Shown: positions 37,654-47,215 of the stretch, one piece after another
How the letters are laid out: every line of letters begins with the position of its first letter
Numbering within the stretch: the first letter of the stretch is position 1
DNA from: Methylocaldum szegediense
Lineage (GTDB): Bacteria > Pseudomonadota > Gammaproteobacteria > Methylococcales > Methylococcaceae
DNA length: 64,000 bases
Direction: 5' to 3'
NCBI RefSeq assembly: GCF_949769195.1
Contig: NZ_OX458333.1
Coordinates: forward strand, 3,167,001-3,231,000
The notes under the pieces: generated by a model
Database searches by the model: none
Told to the model about the DNA's origin: nothing
The model's input: the letters and a program-made list of their open reading frames with translations, nothing else
Position numbers and translations under genes: made by a program

Positions 37654-37769
37654 GATATCTCTGTCCCATATCGCCAGGGCAAATGCCCGGCGCCTGGGCG
37701 TAAAACGGGCAACCCGCTCCGGAAGGGGCGGGAGCCGGAACGTTTTTCTTCAACTAAGGAGGTCGCACA

Positions 37770-38597
37770 ATGTCTGCTTTAAGCACGGAAATCCTGAGTC
37801 TTCCCAAACGCTGGTTGGTCAAACGGTCGACCCTGTCCGCGAGCGTTGCCGGCTACCGGGGATGGCTGATTCCTCTGGCGCTGATCGGGATCTGGGAGAT
37901 CGCCGCTCATTTTCGCTGGATCAACCCGGTCCTGCTGTCTTCCCCCTCGCTGATATTCGAGGGCTTCGCTCGTTCCTTGCATGAAGGCTTGCTCCTTCAG
38001 AACCTGAAACTCAGTCTGATCCGCATGATCGGCGGCTGGGCCGTCGGCTCCGTGATCGGTTTGTCCGTCGGCCTCGCGATCGGGCTCTCCGGCATTCTGG
38101 ACCGCGTGCTCGGACCCACGCTGCAGGCCTTCCGGCAGATCGCGCCTTTCGCTTGGATTCCGCTGATTTCCGTGTGGTTCGGGCTCGGCGATTCCGCCAA
38201 GATCGCGTTCATCGCCCTGGTGGTGTTCTTTCCTGTAGTGGTCAATACCTACGAAGGCATTCGCGGCGTGCCGAAAAATCTGATCGAGGTCTCGCAGGTG
38301 CTGATGTTCCCGCCCTATCGGCTGATCCGCAGCGTCGTGCTGCCGTCCGCCACCCCGGCGATCCTGAATGGCCTGGAACTCGGCTTTTTCTATGCCTGGC
38401 TGGCCACCATCGGTGCGGAATACCTGATGAACGCCACCGGGGGCCTCGGCTCGATGATGGAGAGCGCCCAGGAATCCCTGGAAATGGATGTCGTCTTCGT
38501 CGGCGTCATCCTGTCCGGACTGGTGGGAGCGGGTATCAGTCTGAGTCTCCGCTTGGCTCGCGGCCGTCTGCTGCGCTGGCGGTCTTCTTTCGTCTGA
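37770..38597 (+). CDS. ssuC: SsuC-like ABC transporter permease
   Basis: 275 residues and about six helices, with the usual binding-protein-dependent permease layout: LQAFRQIAPFAWIPLISVWFG, FFPVVVNTYEGIRGVPKNLIEVSQVL (EAA loop start) and VLPSATPAILNGLELG. AAGGAGGT precedes the ATG. It follows the MFS-permease fusion by 116 bp and precedes the ATPase by 13 bp. With the permease half of the fusion it could form a heterodimeric channel. The symbol reflects family similarity to the aliphatic sulfonate transporter; nitrate or taurine-type transport cannot be excluded. Confidence 0.88.
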   Translation: MSALSTEILSLPKRWLVKRSTLSASVAGYRGWLIPLALIGIWEIAAHFRWINPVLLSSPSLIFEGFARSLHEGLLLQNLKLSLIRMIGGWAVGSVIGLSVGLAIGLSGILDRVLGPTLQAFRQIAPFAWIPLISVWFGLGDSAKIAFIALVVFFPVVVNTYEGIRGVPKNLIEVSQVLMFPPYRLIRSVVLPSATPAILNGLELGFFYAWLATIGAEYLMNATGGLGSMMESAQESLEMDVVFVGVILSGLVGAGISLSLRLARGRLLRWRSSFV

Positions 38598-38610
38598 ACG
38601 GAGCGCGCAC

Positions 38611-39423
38611 ATGTCGAAAGTCGGCACACTGGCCATTCGCAAGGTTTCTAAGCAATACAAGGTCAAGGGCGGACGCAAGCTCGGTGTCCTTGAGAACATC
38701 AATCTGGAGGTGGCGCCAGGGGAATTCGTCGCTATCGTGGGCTCGAGCGGTTGCGGCAAATCCACTCTGCTGCGCCTGATCGTCGGCCTTGAAACCGACT
38801 ATCAGGGCGACATCTTTCATGACGGCGAACGAGTCGCGGGTCCGAGCCTGCACCGAGGAATCGTGTTCCAGGAGCATCGGTTGTTTCCTTGGCTCACGGT
38901 TCGGGAGAATGTCGGACTCGGGCTGTTGAACTCCGACCTGGACGCGGCCGAGCGGCGCAAGCTGATTCAAGAGCACATCGATCTGGTCGGTCTGACCGGT
39001 TTCGAACAGGCGTATCCCCATCAGCTTTCCGGCGGCATGGCGCAGCGGGCCGCCATCGCCCGCGGCCTGGTCAACACGCCGGAAATCCTGCTGCTCGACG
39101 AACCCTTCGGTGCCCTCGACGCCCTGACCAAGATTTACTTGCAGAGCGAATTGCACCGGATCTGGCACCGGGAAAAAATCACCATGATCATGGTCACACA
39201 TGATGTGGAGGAGGCGGTTTTCCTATCCGACCGCGTGGTGGTGATGGATGCCCGGCCGGGCCGTATCAAGCGCATCGTACCCGTCCTCCTGGATCATCCC
39301 CGCGATCGAGCCGATCGTGAATTCGTGCGGCTCAAGGACGAAGTGCTGCGGGAAATCAGCGGATTCACACCCCATGCCGGCAAGCCGGCGCTCAAGGCGG
39401 TGAATGGCGGGGTGGCCTATTGA
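38611..39423 (+). CDS. ssuB: SsuB-like ABC transporter ATP-binding protein
   Basis: 270 residues. Walker A is GSSGCGKST near residue 49, the Q-loop [11 protein letters not shown], the ABC signature LSGGMAQR near 138, Walker [14 protein letters not shown] near 157, and the switch histidine is in MVTHDVEEA. It energises uptake through the two permease domains encoded just upstream. The stop is 13 bp from the next gene's start, so the operon continues into the dienelactone hydrolase. Confidence 0.92.
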   Translation: MSKVGTLAIRKVSKQYKVKGGRKLGVLENINLEVAPGEFVAIVGSSGCGKSTLLRLIVGLETDYQGDIFHDGERVAGPSLHRGIVFQEHRLFPWLTVRENVGLGLLNSDLDAAERRKLIQEHIDLVGLTGFEQAYPHQLSGGMAQRAAIARGLVNTPEILLLDEPFGALDALTKIYLQSELHRIWHREKITMIMVTHDVEEAVFLSDRVVVMDARPGRIKRIVPVLLDHPRDRADREFVRLKDEVLREISGFTPHAGKPALKAVNGGVAY

Positions 39424-39436
39424 GAAGGAGTGGATC

Positions 39437-40312
39437 ATGGCGGAGACCATACTATTCGATGAGCCGTCCGACGTCTTGGGCGAACGACCCTTGAGTCGCC
39501 GCGGTTTCATCGCGGGTTTGTTGAGTGCCGGTTTCGCACTGGCGGTGCGGCCGGTAACGGCGCAAACCGTGATTCATACCGACAGCGTCGGGTTAGTTTC
39601 CGGCGCTGTCGCAATACCCACTAAAGACGGTGTTCTGCCGGCGTACCGCTCGGCGCCGCAAGGGCCCGGCAAGCATCCGGTCGTTCTGGTGGTACACGAA
39701 ATTTTCGGCGTCCACGAACATATCAAGGACATCACCCGTCGCCTCGCTAAACTTGGTTATTTTGCCGTCGCGCCAGAGCTATATTTCCGGCAGGGCGATG
39801 TGTCCAAGTTGGAGAGCATTGAAGCCATTCGCGCGCAAGTGGTGTCGAAGGTTTCGGATGCCCAAGTGCTGGCGGACCTGGATGCCGCCGTCGATTGGGC
39901 GGGCAAGAACGGCGGTGACTTGGAGCGGCTCGGGATCACCGGCTTTTGCTGGGGTGGGCGTATCGTCTGGCTGTATGGCGCCCATCAACCCAAGTTAAAG
40001 GCCGGCGTCGCTTGGTACGGACGCCTGGATGGCGAGCGTACCGAACTCACCCCGAAGTTCCCGATCGACGTGGCCAGCGAACTCAAGGCGCCGGTGCTGG
40101 GACTTTACGGCGGCCAGGACCAAGGCATTCCGCTCGAAACGGTGGAACGCATGCGAGCGGCGCTGAAGTGTGCGGGAGGAACGTCCGAAATACACGTTTA
40201 CCCGGATGCTCCCCACGCCTTCTATGCCGATTACCGCCCCAGTTACCGGAAAGAGCCTGCCGAGGACGGCTGGCGGCGTTTGCAGGACTGGTTTAGGCGG
40301 CACGGCGTGTGA
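39437..40312 (+). CDS. exported dienelactone hydrolase family protein (Tat signal)
   Basis: 291 residues from the ATG at 39437 (GAAGGAG upstream). The N-terminus carries a twin-arginine signal, [17 protein letters not shown], so the enzyme is probably folded before export to the periplasm. The alpha/beta-hydrolase core shows the DLH triad: the nucleophile Cys in GFCWGG, Asp in GGQDQGIP and His in [11 protein letters not shown]. Cytosolic dienelactone hydrolases lack export signals, so a periplasmic one at the end of an ABC-transport operon suggests pre-processing of an ester or lactone before uptake. Confidence 0.87.
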   Translation: MAETILFDEPSDVLGERPLSRRGFIAGLLSAGFALAVRPVTAQTVIHTDSVGLVSGAVAIPTKDGVLPAYRSAPQGPGKHPVVLVVHEIFGVHEHIKDITRRLAKLGYFAVAPELYFRQGDVSKLESIEAIRAQVVSKVSDAQVLADLDAAVDWAGKNGGDLERLGITGFCWGGRIVWLYGAHQPKLKAGVAWYGRLDGERTELTPKFPIDVASELKAPVLGLYGGQDQGIPLETVERMRAALKCAGGTSEIHVYPDAPHAFYADYRPSYRKEPAEDGWRRLQDWFRRHGV

Positions 40313-40797
40313 GGGTTCGACTCATCCGGAACAACGGTTTCATCGGGAAAGGATGGATGGCCTATTCTCTTTCGCTGGGCACACGTGTCGACGTCAACCT
40401 GGAAAACCGTCATTCCGGCAGGGATTGCCGGAATCCAGAAACTAAGGACAGTGAAGCGTTTACATCCATATCGCCTGGACACCGGCAATCCCTGCCAGGG
40501 TGACGCGCTTTAGCCGATGGAAGTCTGGCATAGCTGATGCTGTGTCGATTCTCGATGACTGAGTTCGAGGAACGATGATCCGGTGTTCTAAGCCGGTTTT
40601 TAGGGTTGGTGGCTTACCACCGTTGACGCGAGGGCCAAACTCCGTAAGGTTTATCTAGCCTTCGAAGGTGAAAGAGCACTGGAGGCGTAGAGACGAGGAG
40701 TAACCAGGCACATCGTCCAAGGCATTTCCATTCGCCGAGTCCCATCGCGAACGATGCGCTGCACTTTGTTCAGCACATCCTACAGAAGACGCAAGAA
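40313..40797. repeat. gap holding an inverted dispersed-repeat pair
   Basis: CGTCATTCCGGCAGGGATTG begins at 40408 and runs to about 40438. Its near-inverse, CTGGACACCGGCAATCCCTG onward, runs about 40475-40505. This is the widespread CGTCATTCCGGCA-type extragenic repeat arranged head to head; transcribed, it would form a long hairpin and may act as terminator for the operon to its left. Nothing else is evident before the nitrilase gene. Confidence 0.6.
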
Positions 40798-41643
40798 TCA
40801 GCCTGCTCTGGCGGAAAACGTCCGATCGACGCCTATGCGACGGTGGCGTAAAGACGGAAACGTCGTCCGCACCTCCTCGATTCGGCGTAACGATACTTCG
40901 GCGAGCGCCACGCCAGGTTCGGTGCCCAACTGGGCCAGCACCGAGCCCCAGGGATCCACCACCATGCTGTGGCCGTAGGTTTCTCGCCCGTTCGGGTGAG
41001 TGCCGCCTTGATTCGCGGCAACGACATAGCAGAGATTCTCCACCGCGCGGGCGCGTACCAAGACATCCCAGTGCGCTTTGCCGGTGGCGGCGGTAAACGC
41101 CGACGGCAGGGCGAGGATATCGAGACCTTGCGCCGCGAGATACCGAAACAATTCGGGGAAACGCAGATCGTAACAAACGGCAACCCCGAGGCGGCCGAAC
41201 GGCGTGTCGAACACCAGCGGAGTGTCACCCGGCTCAATAGTGTTGGATTCCCGGTATTGCTCGCGGCTGCCGGGTACGTCGACGTCGAACAGGTGAATCT
41301 TGTCGTAACGTGCCACCCGTCGCCCTTCGTCGTCGTAAACGGGACTGGCGGCGTAGACTTTGCCTGACGGTGCCCGAATCGGGATCGTGCCACCCACGAG
41401 CCAGACCCGGTACTTCGCGGCGATTTCCGCCAGAAAATCTTGGATCGGCCCGCTGCCTTCGGTTTCCGCCACTTCGAGCTTGTCGGTTTCCTTGTGGCCC
41501 ATGAGGGCGACGTTTTCCGGGAGGACTACCAGCCGGGCGCCGGAATCGGCGGCTCGTTCGATCAGAGATCCGGCCGAAGCCAGGTTGGTGGCCACGTCCG
41601 GGGTGGAAGTCAGTTGTACGGCAGCGATGAGTGTTTGGGTCAT
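40798..41643 (-). CDS. nitrilase/omega-amidase family carbon-nitrogen hydrolase
   Basis: 281 residues from the ATG at 41643. The Glu-Lys-Cys catalytic triad is visible: LPENVAL (Glu43), YDKIHLFDVDV (Lys) and AVCYDLRFPELFR (Cys). The blocks fit the NIT1/NIT2 branch (deaminated glutathione amidase or omega-amidase). It is cytoplasmic and complete. It lies downstream of the OYE-type reductase on the same strand, separated by 269 bp, so cotranscription is uncertain. Confidence 0.88.
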   Translation of the reverse strand: MTQTLIAAVQLTSTPDVATNLASAGSLIERAADSGARLVVLPENVALMGHKETDKLEVAETEGSGPIQDFLAEIAAKYRVWLVGGTIPIRAPSGKVYAASPVYDDEGRRVARYDKIHLFDVDVPGSREQYRESNTIEPGDTPLVFDTPFGRLGVAVCYDLRFPELFRYLAAQGLDILALPSAFTAATGKAHWDVLVRARAVENLCYVVAANQGGTHPNGRETYGHSMVVDPWGSVLAQLGTEPGVALAEVSLRRIEEVRTTFPSLRHRRIGVDRTFSARAG

Positions 41644-41912
41644 GATGTTCTCACTAGGCATAAGCTTCCGACGCCTCGCAGCTCGGACTCGGCCAGATGT
41701 CGTCGAGCATATCGAATATCTTGCGCGTCAGTTTGATCTTTAGGGCATGGAGGTGCAGTCCTGTGGCTCCAGGGTACGCGAGCTGATAATCGGAGCCTTG
41801 ACGGCGGGATTTTGGAGCAGCCAGGCGGCTTATCCTGACGCCGGTGCGGACGAGTTGGGTGTCTTGGATGGCCATGGCGATTGCGAAGTGTAAGAAGGGG
41901 CAGTCGTTGCGC

Positions 41913-43007
41913 TTATCCGCGAGCTCGGATGTACGGGGTCGGCCAGTCGACCTCCTCGCCGAGTGCGGCCGCAGCGTGTAAAGGCCAATGGGGATTGCGC
42001 AGCAGTTCTCTGCCGAGGAATACGACATCGGCGCTACCCGAGGTAATCACCGCTTCCGCCTGCTGCGGTTCGGTGATGAGGCCAACCGCACCGGTGGCGA
42101 TGTCTGTCCGTGCCCGGATTGCCTGGGCGAACGGCACCTGATAGCCCGGTGCTAGTGGCGGAACGGCATCCGGAAGTAAACCGCCGGACGAGACGTCCAC
42201 CAGGTCCACGCCGAAATCCTTGAGCTGATCTCCGAAGCGGATGGATTGGTCCAAGTCCCAGCCGCCCTCGGCCCAATCGGTGGCAGAGATTCGAACGAAC
42301 AGGGGCAGATGCTCCGGCCACGCGTCCCGAACCGCCGCGACCACATCCAGCGGAAACCGCACCCTATTCTCAAAGGACCCGCCGTAACGGTCGTTTCGCT
42401 GGTTACTCAGGGGCGAGAGAAAAGAATGCAGTAAGTAGCCATGCGCAGCGTGGATCTCGACCACTTTGAATCCGGCAGCCAACGCACGTTCGGCAGCCCT
42501 GGCGAAGTCTTCGGCGATGTCGGCCAGGGCCTTTTCGTCCAATTCCCTCGGCGTCGGGTGAACGGAAGAGAAGGGCAGAGCGCTCGCACCGAAAATCGGC
42601 CAGCCGCCGCGCTCGGGCGGCAAGGGTTTTCCGCCGTTGGCCGGCACGTCGCAAGAGGCTTTCCGGCCGGCGTGAGCAAGCTGTATGCCTGCTACGGCGC
42701 CTTGGGCTTGGATGAAGTCCGCCAGCCTACGCAGGGAAGGGATGTGATCGTCCGACCATAACCCCAGATCGGCCGGGCTGATACGGCCCTCGGGCGCGAC
42801 CGCGGTGGCCTCCAGCAACACAAGCCCAACCCCGCCTGCAGCTCGTGCGCCGTAGTGGACCAGATGCCAGTCGCCGGCATAACCGTCCCTGGCGGCGTAT
42901 TGGCACATGGGCGACAGGAAAACACGGTTGCGGAATTCGACGCCGCGCAGGGCCAGTCGGGAAAACAGTCGGGGCCGGATGACCGATTTTGGATCGGGAA
43001 TCGCCAT
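41913..43007 (-). CDS. Old Yellow Enzyme family NADH:flavin oxidoreductase (YqjM/XenA type)
   Basis: 364 residues from the ATG at 43007 (GAGGGAAC upstream); the frame to 43088 overlaps the reductase gene and is rejected. It is an FMN-binding TIM barrel: FLSPMCQYAARDGY (the Cys of the YqjM/thermophilic-like class), HAGRKAS, the catalytic-type EIHAAHGYLLHSFLSP followed by SNQRNDRYGG, and FLGRELLRNPHWP. It reduces activated double bonds. It starts 10 bp after the FMN reductase stop, so the two form one operon under the sigma54-like site at 43619. Confidence 0.92.
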   Translation of the reverse strand: MAIPDPKSVIRPRLFSRLALRGVEFRNRVFLSPMCQYAARDGYAGDWHLVHYGARAAGGVGLVLLEATAVAPEGRISPADLGLWSDDHIPSLRRLADFIQAQGAVAGIQLAHAGRKASCDVPANGGKPLPPERGGWPIFGASALPFSSVHPTPRELDEKALADIAEDFARAAERALAAGFKVVEIHAAHGYLLHSFLSPLSNQRNDRYGGSFENRVRFPLDVVAAVRDAWPEHLPLFVRISATDWAEGGWDLDQSIRFGDQLKDFGVDLVDVSSGGLLPDAVPPLAPGYQVPFAQAIRARTDIATGAVGLITEPQQAEAVITSGSADVVFLGRELLRNPHWPLHAAAALGEEVDWPTPYIRARG

Positions 43008-43017
43008 GGCCGTTCCC

Positions 43018-43572
43018 TCAAGCGACGGCCGCCGCCGGCGCGGCCGATCGACCCGCCAGATATGCGACCTGGTCCACGGCCTGTTCAATGCGGATCAGAA
43101 TGGCTGGGTTGGCGATCGTGTCGTAATCGGCAAAGTCCGATTCATTGGCGTAGATCCCAATAGGAACGGTGTGGGCACCAAAAAAGGCAAACAGCGGCCG
43201 CAGATGGTGCTCGATTACCAGCGCGTGCTGATCGCTGCCGCCGGTCGCCGCAAGGAGGACGATCTTGCCGCGCAAAGCGTTGCGGTCCACCAAGTCGAAG
43301 GTATGCTTATAAAGCCCGGAGTAAGCCCCTTTGTAAACGGGCGAGCCTACCACCAGCACATCGGACGACTCGATCCGATTTAGAAGGTTTCTGATCTCGA
43401 CAGGACCGTCCTTACCGAAGCCCGACGCCCATAGCAATGGCGCCGTTTCCGAGAGATCGGCGATATGAGCCCTGACTCGAAACCTCGCCTCTAATTGACG
43501 CACGATCGCGGTCACTAGCCCCTTGGTCCGAGACGGGCTGCCCAGGCTGCCCGATATGCCGGTAATTTTCAT
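43018..43572 (-). CDS. NAD(P)H-dependent FMN reductase (MsuE/SfnE/SsuE-like)
   Basis: 184 residues from the ATG at 43572, with GGGAG upstream and a sigma54-like promoter 47 bp ahead, so the longer frame to 43635 is rejected. It has the flavodoxin-like fold: ISGSLGSPSRTKGL (FMN phosphate loop), VGSPVYKGAYSGLYKHTFDLV and LLAATGGSDQHALVIEHHLRPL. Relatives supply free FMNH2 to two-component monooxygenases such as SsuD, MsuD or SfnG. It is the likely partner of the SsuD at 27038. Confidence 0.92.
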   Translation of the reverse strand: MKITGISGSLGSPSRTKGLVTAIVRQLEARFRVRAHIADLSETAPLLWASGFGKDGPVEIRNLLNRIESSDVLVVGSPVYKGAYSGLYKHTFDLVDRNALRGKIVLLAATGGSDQHALVIEHHLRPLFAFFGAHTVPIGIYANESDFADYDTIANPAILIRIEQAVDQVAYLAGRSAAPAAAVA

Positions 43573-43618
43573 GTTCACGCTCCCAAGTCGAATCGAAAAG
43601 AGTTTACGGACGATTTGG

Positions 43619-43634
43619 AGCATAAAGAGTGCCA
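43619..43634 (-). promoter_or_regulatory. candidate sigma54 promoter for the FMN reductase operon
   Basis: On the minus strand the site reads TGGCACTCTTTATGCT. GG and GC spacing is correct and the distance to the reductase ATG is 47 bp. Confidence 0.62.
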
Positions 43635-43856
43635 TAACTGGTTCGCTGTCGACTCAAAAGATCTATGCCCGATCGGTGTTGTCCTTGCAGCAGGACGTGA
43701 TGAGAGGCTGCCTGAGCGGCAGCAGAACGCTGCAGGACCAGTGCGCATGCGGGACCGCGGCCGCTTTCGCTTGCGCGCTTTGGAGTCGATCCGACTAGGC
43801 TCGAGAAACCCTCCGACCGGCCTGCCAGGATGGGCTCTTAACGGTATCAGCGGTGC

Positions 43857-43872
43857 TGGCATGATTTCTGCC
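43857..43872 (+). promoter_or_regulatory. candidate sigma54 promoter for methyltransferase 1
   Basis: TGGCATGATTTCTGCC lies 75 bp ahead of the ATG at 43947. It is divergent from the site at 43619. The 222-bp spacer contains two CAGCAG words (43688, 43720) and the inverted repeat GCTGCC-TGAGC-GGCAGC. Confidence 0.6.
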
Positions 43873-43946
43873 GAAACATATTGCGCGCCACGAGGCGGCG
43901 TTCTGTTCTTTCCGTACATACAAACTTCACACGGAGGCGACGCGCG

Positions 43947-44744
43947 ATGATGACCCTGACTCTCGATACTCCTGCGCTGGCCAGGCAGTACGAGGATCTC
44001 AGTGATAAACAATACGAGCACGGCAAACTTCTGATTCAGGCGCTCGGTCTTGGACTGGGCTGGCGCGTTCTGGATATAGGCTGTGGCACGGGCCGGCTGA
44101 CCGAATACGTCGCGGGCCTAGTGGGCAAAGCTGGACATGTCGTGGGCATCGATCCGCTGCAAACGCGGATCGAGATCGCACGCGCCCGAGCCTCCACCAA
44201 TCTCTCGTTTCAAGTCGGGCGTGCCGAGCGTCTGGATGGCTTCTTCGACAACAGCTTCGATGCGGTTTACCTCAACAGCGTGTTTCACTGGCTGTCGGAG
44301 AAACGTCAAAGCCTTGCCGAAATTTACCGTGTGCTGAAGTCCGGCGGGCGGCTCGGCATCAGTACCGCTTCCAAAGAGCGGCCTCACGAGCTCGACAGGA
44401 TCGTGCAAACCGTGCTTAGGCGTCCGCCTTACGCTCGGTACCCGGACGCCTTGGAGACGCCGCCGTACAAGGTGACTTCGGAGGAACTGTCGGCGCTGCT
44501 GGAGCAAGCCGGATTCCGGGTGAGAACCGTCGAGATTCGGAGTTTCACCGATTATTTCGACAGCCCGGGGACAGTGATTCATTTTTCCAATGCCAGTTCG
44601 TTCGGCCATTTTCTGAGCGGACTGCCGCAATTTCTTCGTACCGCGGCCATTCGGGAGATCGAATTCGAGCTGGAAAAATATCGCCGTCCGGAGGGCATCG
44701 TGCTGACACGCAATGTGATCTTTGCCGTGGCAGAAAAGAAATGA
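43947..44744 (+). CDS. class I SAM-dependent methyltransferase, paralogue 1
   Basis: 265 residues from the first of two adjacent ATG codons, behind CGGAGGCG. The SAM-binding motif I is VLDIGCGTGRLTEYV near residue 36; motif post-I is VVGIDP; motif IV is FDAVYLNSVFHWLSEK. The N-terminal LARQYEDLSDKQYEHGK and the HWLSEK block recur in the partial gene at the right edge of the window (63600). The substrate is unknown. Because of the sigma54 promoter and neighbours it may methylate a sulfur- or metalloid-containing small molecule, but that is a guess. Confidence 0.85.
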   Translation: MMTLTLDTPALARQYEDLSDKQYEHGKLLIQALGLGLGWRVLDIGCGTGRLTEYVAGLVGKAGHVVGIDPLQTRIEIARARASTNLSFQVGRAERLDGFFDNSFDAVYLNSVFHWLSEKRQSLAEIYRVLKSGGRLGISTASKERPHELDRIVQTVLRRPPYARYPDALETPPYKVTSEELSALLEQAGFRVRTVEIRSFTDYFDSPGTVIHFSNASSFGHFLSGLPQFLRTAAIREIEFELEKYRRPEGIVLTRNVIFAVAEKK

Positions 44745-44840
44745 GCGGGAAGGCGGCGTTTATCCGTCCGTGACGCACGCTCGGGCAGTTATGCTCGTAA
44801 AGACCTATCGTGTTTTCGATAAACCAAGGAGTGACATTCC

Positions 44841-45890
44841 ATGAAATATTATCCCCTGGGCCGTACCGGCCTCGAAGTGAGCCGCATCTGTCTCGGCACC
44901 ATGACTTTCGGTGAGCAAAATACCGAGAAGGAGGGCCATGAACAATTGGACTTCGCGGTCGACGCCGGGATCAATTTCATCGACACGGCGGAGATGTACC
45001 CGGTGCCGCCGCGGGCGGAGACCTACGGCGCAACCGAACGCATCATCGGCTCTTGGCTCAAGCGCAGCGGAAAGCGCGACCAGGTGATTCTCGCCACCAA
45101 GGCGGCCGGGCCGGCGAAGTTGCTGTCCCAAGCCAGCCATATTCGTGGCGGCGCATCGCACTTCAACCGAAGGAATCTGGAAGAGGCGGTCAACGGCAGC
45201 CTGAAGAGGCTGCAAACGGATTACATCGATCTCTACCAGCTGCACTGGCCGGATCGCAGTACGAACCATTTCGGCCGACTGGGTTATACCCATGTAGCCG
45301 ACGAAATCACCGTGCCGATCGCAGAAACCCTGAAAGTGCTGGATGATCTGGTCAGGGCGGGCAAGATCCGCCATATCGGCGTGTCCAATGAAACGCCCTG
45401 GGGCGTGGCGCAATTTCTGAAGCTCTCCGAGCGCGGCGTCGGCCCGCGCATCGCCAGCATTCAGAATCCCTACAATCTCTTGAACCGGACCTACGAAATC
45501 GGTCTCGCCGAGTTCTCCCACCGCGAGCACGTAAGCCTTCTCGCGTATTCGCCGCTGGGTTTCGGGGTGTTATCCGGCAAATATCTGAATGGTGCGCGGC
45601 CCCGGGGTGCGCGCCTCAGTTTGTGGGAGCGGTTTTCGCGCTACAGCGGCCCAAATTCGGAAAAGGCCGTGGAGGCATATGTAGCGTTGGCGCGAGAATA
45701 TGATCTCGATCCGGCGAAGATGGCCTTGGCCTATGTTAATAGCCGGCCGTTCGTCACCAGCACCATCATCGGTGCCACCACGCTGGAACAGTTGCGTAGT
45801 AACATCGCCAGCATCGATCTGGAATTGCCTTTGGGCGTCCTCGAAGGCATCGAGGCGATCCACGCCAACTATCCGAATCCGGCGCCTTGA
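44841..45890 (+). CDS. NADP-dependent aldo/keto reductase (Tas-like)
   Basis: 349 residues, a TIM barrel. Signatures: LGTMTFGEQNTE, GINFIDTAEMYPVPP (Asp and Tyr of the catalytic tetrad), ILATKAAGP (Lys), DLYQLHWPDR (His), and the cofactor motif near the C-terminus (TSTIIGATTLEQLRSNI). The resemblance is to the Tas/YghZ branch. It follows methyltransferase 1 by 96 bp with an AAGGAGTG ribosome site and no promoter-like element in the gap, so probably shares its transcript. It could reduce aldehydes released by desulfonation; this is inferred. Confidence 0.92.
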   Translation: MKYYPLGRTGLEVSRICLGTMTFGEQNTEKEGHEQLDFAVDAGINFIDTAEMYPVPPRAETYGATERIIGSWLKRSGKRDQVILATKAAGPAKLLSQASHIRGGASHFNRRNLEEAVNGSLKRLQTDYIDLYQLHWPDRSTNHFGRLGYTHVADEITVPIAETLKVLDDLVRAGKIRHIGVSNETPWGVAQFLKLSERGVGPRIASIQNPYNLLNRTYEIGLAEFSHREHVSLLAYSPLGFGVLSGKYLNGARPRGARLSLWERFSRYSGPNSEKAVEAYVALAREYDLDPAKMALAYVNSRPFVTSTIIGATTLEQLRSNIASIDLELPLGVLEGIEAIHANYPNPAP

Positions 45891-45968
45891 CGGCTGCCGG
45901 GAAAAGGAAGGCGGCGCCAATCGGCCAAGGCGCCGCCGAAGGCTTGCTTGCGGTGCGACAGATGTCCT

Positions 45969-46056
45969 AAAGCGTTTTCACCGCGGACGTAGGTTTGAAA
46001 AGATAGCTGCCTTTGCCAGTCGGTGAGTTTGAATCACGTCTCGCCCCACCGGCGAC
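45969..46056 (-). repeat. dispersed repeat family 2, copy 4 (short, reverse orientation)
   Basis: AGCGTTTTCACC...AAAGATAGCTGCCTTTG...TGAGTTTGAA...GTCTCGCCCC matches the reverse complement of the copies at 15.3 and 47.4 kb and the direct copy at 52.0 kb, with scattered differences. Confidence 0.6.
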
Positions 46057-46198
46057 GCTCGGGCATGAGCCGTGGGGCGATTCGAGAGTGACATTTGAAT
46101 GGTGGCCATCCTTGGATTATTGAATCGAGAGCCATCGACTGCCACTTGCTGCCCAAGCTTCTATCCCATGTAAGCTCGATACCATCAGTCTCCGATAC

Positions 46199-46840
46199 TC
46201 ATGCCGCGGCTTGTCGCTCACTTGGAGTTTGCTCAGCCGCCAAGGCAGCTTGCACGGATGGACGCGCGTCGAAGCGGCTGCCGAAGGCGGATAGATTGGG
46301 CAGCCAAGACAGTAACTCCGGCCGGCTCCGCTTCAGCCAGGACCAAAATACGCCGAGATAGGCGTCGGCGATCGTGAAGCGTTCTCCGACAACCCAGGTT
46401 TTCCCTTCCAGCTTCTTGTCCACGAACTCGAGCAGATCGACCAATCGCTCCAACCCTTTGGCTCGTATGGCCTCGTGGACGGAAGCATCGGGATGGAACA
46501 ATTCCGGGCGGTTCACTGGACGAAAAGCCCGGTGCAGGTCGGAATTAAGAAAGCCGATCCATTCTTGGATGCGGGCACGCTCCAACGAACCCACCGGTGC
46601 GAACAGACCCGCCTCGGGTTTGAGATCGCCGAGAAAAGGCAGGATCGCGCCGTTTTCGGTGAGCACTTCGCCGGAGTCCAGTTTCAGAGCCGGTACCCGG
46701 CCCAAGGGGTTGACCTTGAAGATCGGCGAATCGGGCGTGCGGAGCGGAACCACGGCGATATCATGCGGAATGTCGAGCTCCTTCAGTACGACATGGGCTC
46801 CGAAGGAGCAGGCACCGGGTGCGACGAAAAGCGTAGGCAT
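46199..46840 (-). CDS. glutathione S-transferase family protein
   Basis: 213 residues. The N-terminal thioredoxin-fold half has the beta-class-like start LFVAPGACSFGAHVVLKEL with the cis-Pro motif GRVPALKL and ENGAILPFL (Ser-Asx binding turn replaced by Glu-Asn). The C-terminal all-helical half contains FTIADAYLGVFWSW, the N-capping box. It is probably a cytosolic glutathione-dependent enzyme for electrophiles or thioethers. A candidate sigma54 promoter lies about 115 bp upstream. Confidence 0.9.
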   Translation of the reverse strand: MPTLFVAPGACSFGAHVVLKELDIPHDIAVVPLRTPDSPIFKVNPLGRVPALKLDSGEVLTENGAILPFLGDLKPEAGLFAPVGSLERARIQEWIGFLNSDLHRAFRPVNRPELFHPDASVHEAIRAKGLERLVDLLEFVDKKLEGKTWVVGERFTIADAYLGVFWSWLKRSRPELLSWLPNLSAFGSRFDARPSVQAALAAEQTPSERQAAA

Positions 46841-46952
46841 GAAACGTCTCCTGCTGAGTAGGGGTTGCGCGGAAAGGCGAAGATTCGTCCTGAATCCATG
46901 GCGCCCGCAGTCCCTGCCTTAACGCACCTCATCTTCGCCTCGGTTGGAAAGG

Positions 46953-46968
46953 AGCAGAGTTCGTGCCA
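46953..46968 (-). promoter_or_regulatory. candidate sigma54 promoter for the glutathione S-transferase
   Basis: On the minus strand the site reads TGGCACGAACTCTGCT, among the closest in the window to TGGCACG-N4-TTGCW. A CTGTTG word (47039-47044) lies about 70 bp upstream of it. Confidence 0.62.
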
Positions 46969-47215
46969 TGTTCAAGATGGCGCGAATCCTGGATTTTCAG
47001 CTGATTATCGACACCATGTGCGCGTTCGGAGGCATCGGCTGTTGGTGAGATGTTGCTGGGTCGACACTCGTGAGCGACCGGAAGCGAAGCGACGGCGGGA
47101 CCGAGCCAAGAGGACCAGGAAAAACGGTTTTCCCGGCGGCTTTTACCTTGCCTAGACCAAGCGCAGTTTGGGCTCGGCTAGAGCATACTCAGATGTCAAG
47201 GCACTTCTGAATCGT

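Noticed and set aside
35958-37703. 581-aa plus-strand frame inside the MFS-permease fusion gene
   Set aside because: Arg/Gly/Ala-rich shadow in another frame. The hydrophobic frame with homologous domains is the real one.
41654-42028. 124-aa minus-strand frame between the nitrilase and OYE genes
   Set aside because: It overlaps both neighbours in another frame and lacks a recognisable domain or ribosome site.
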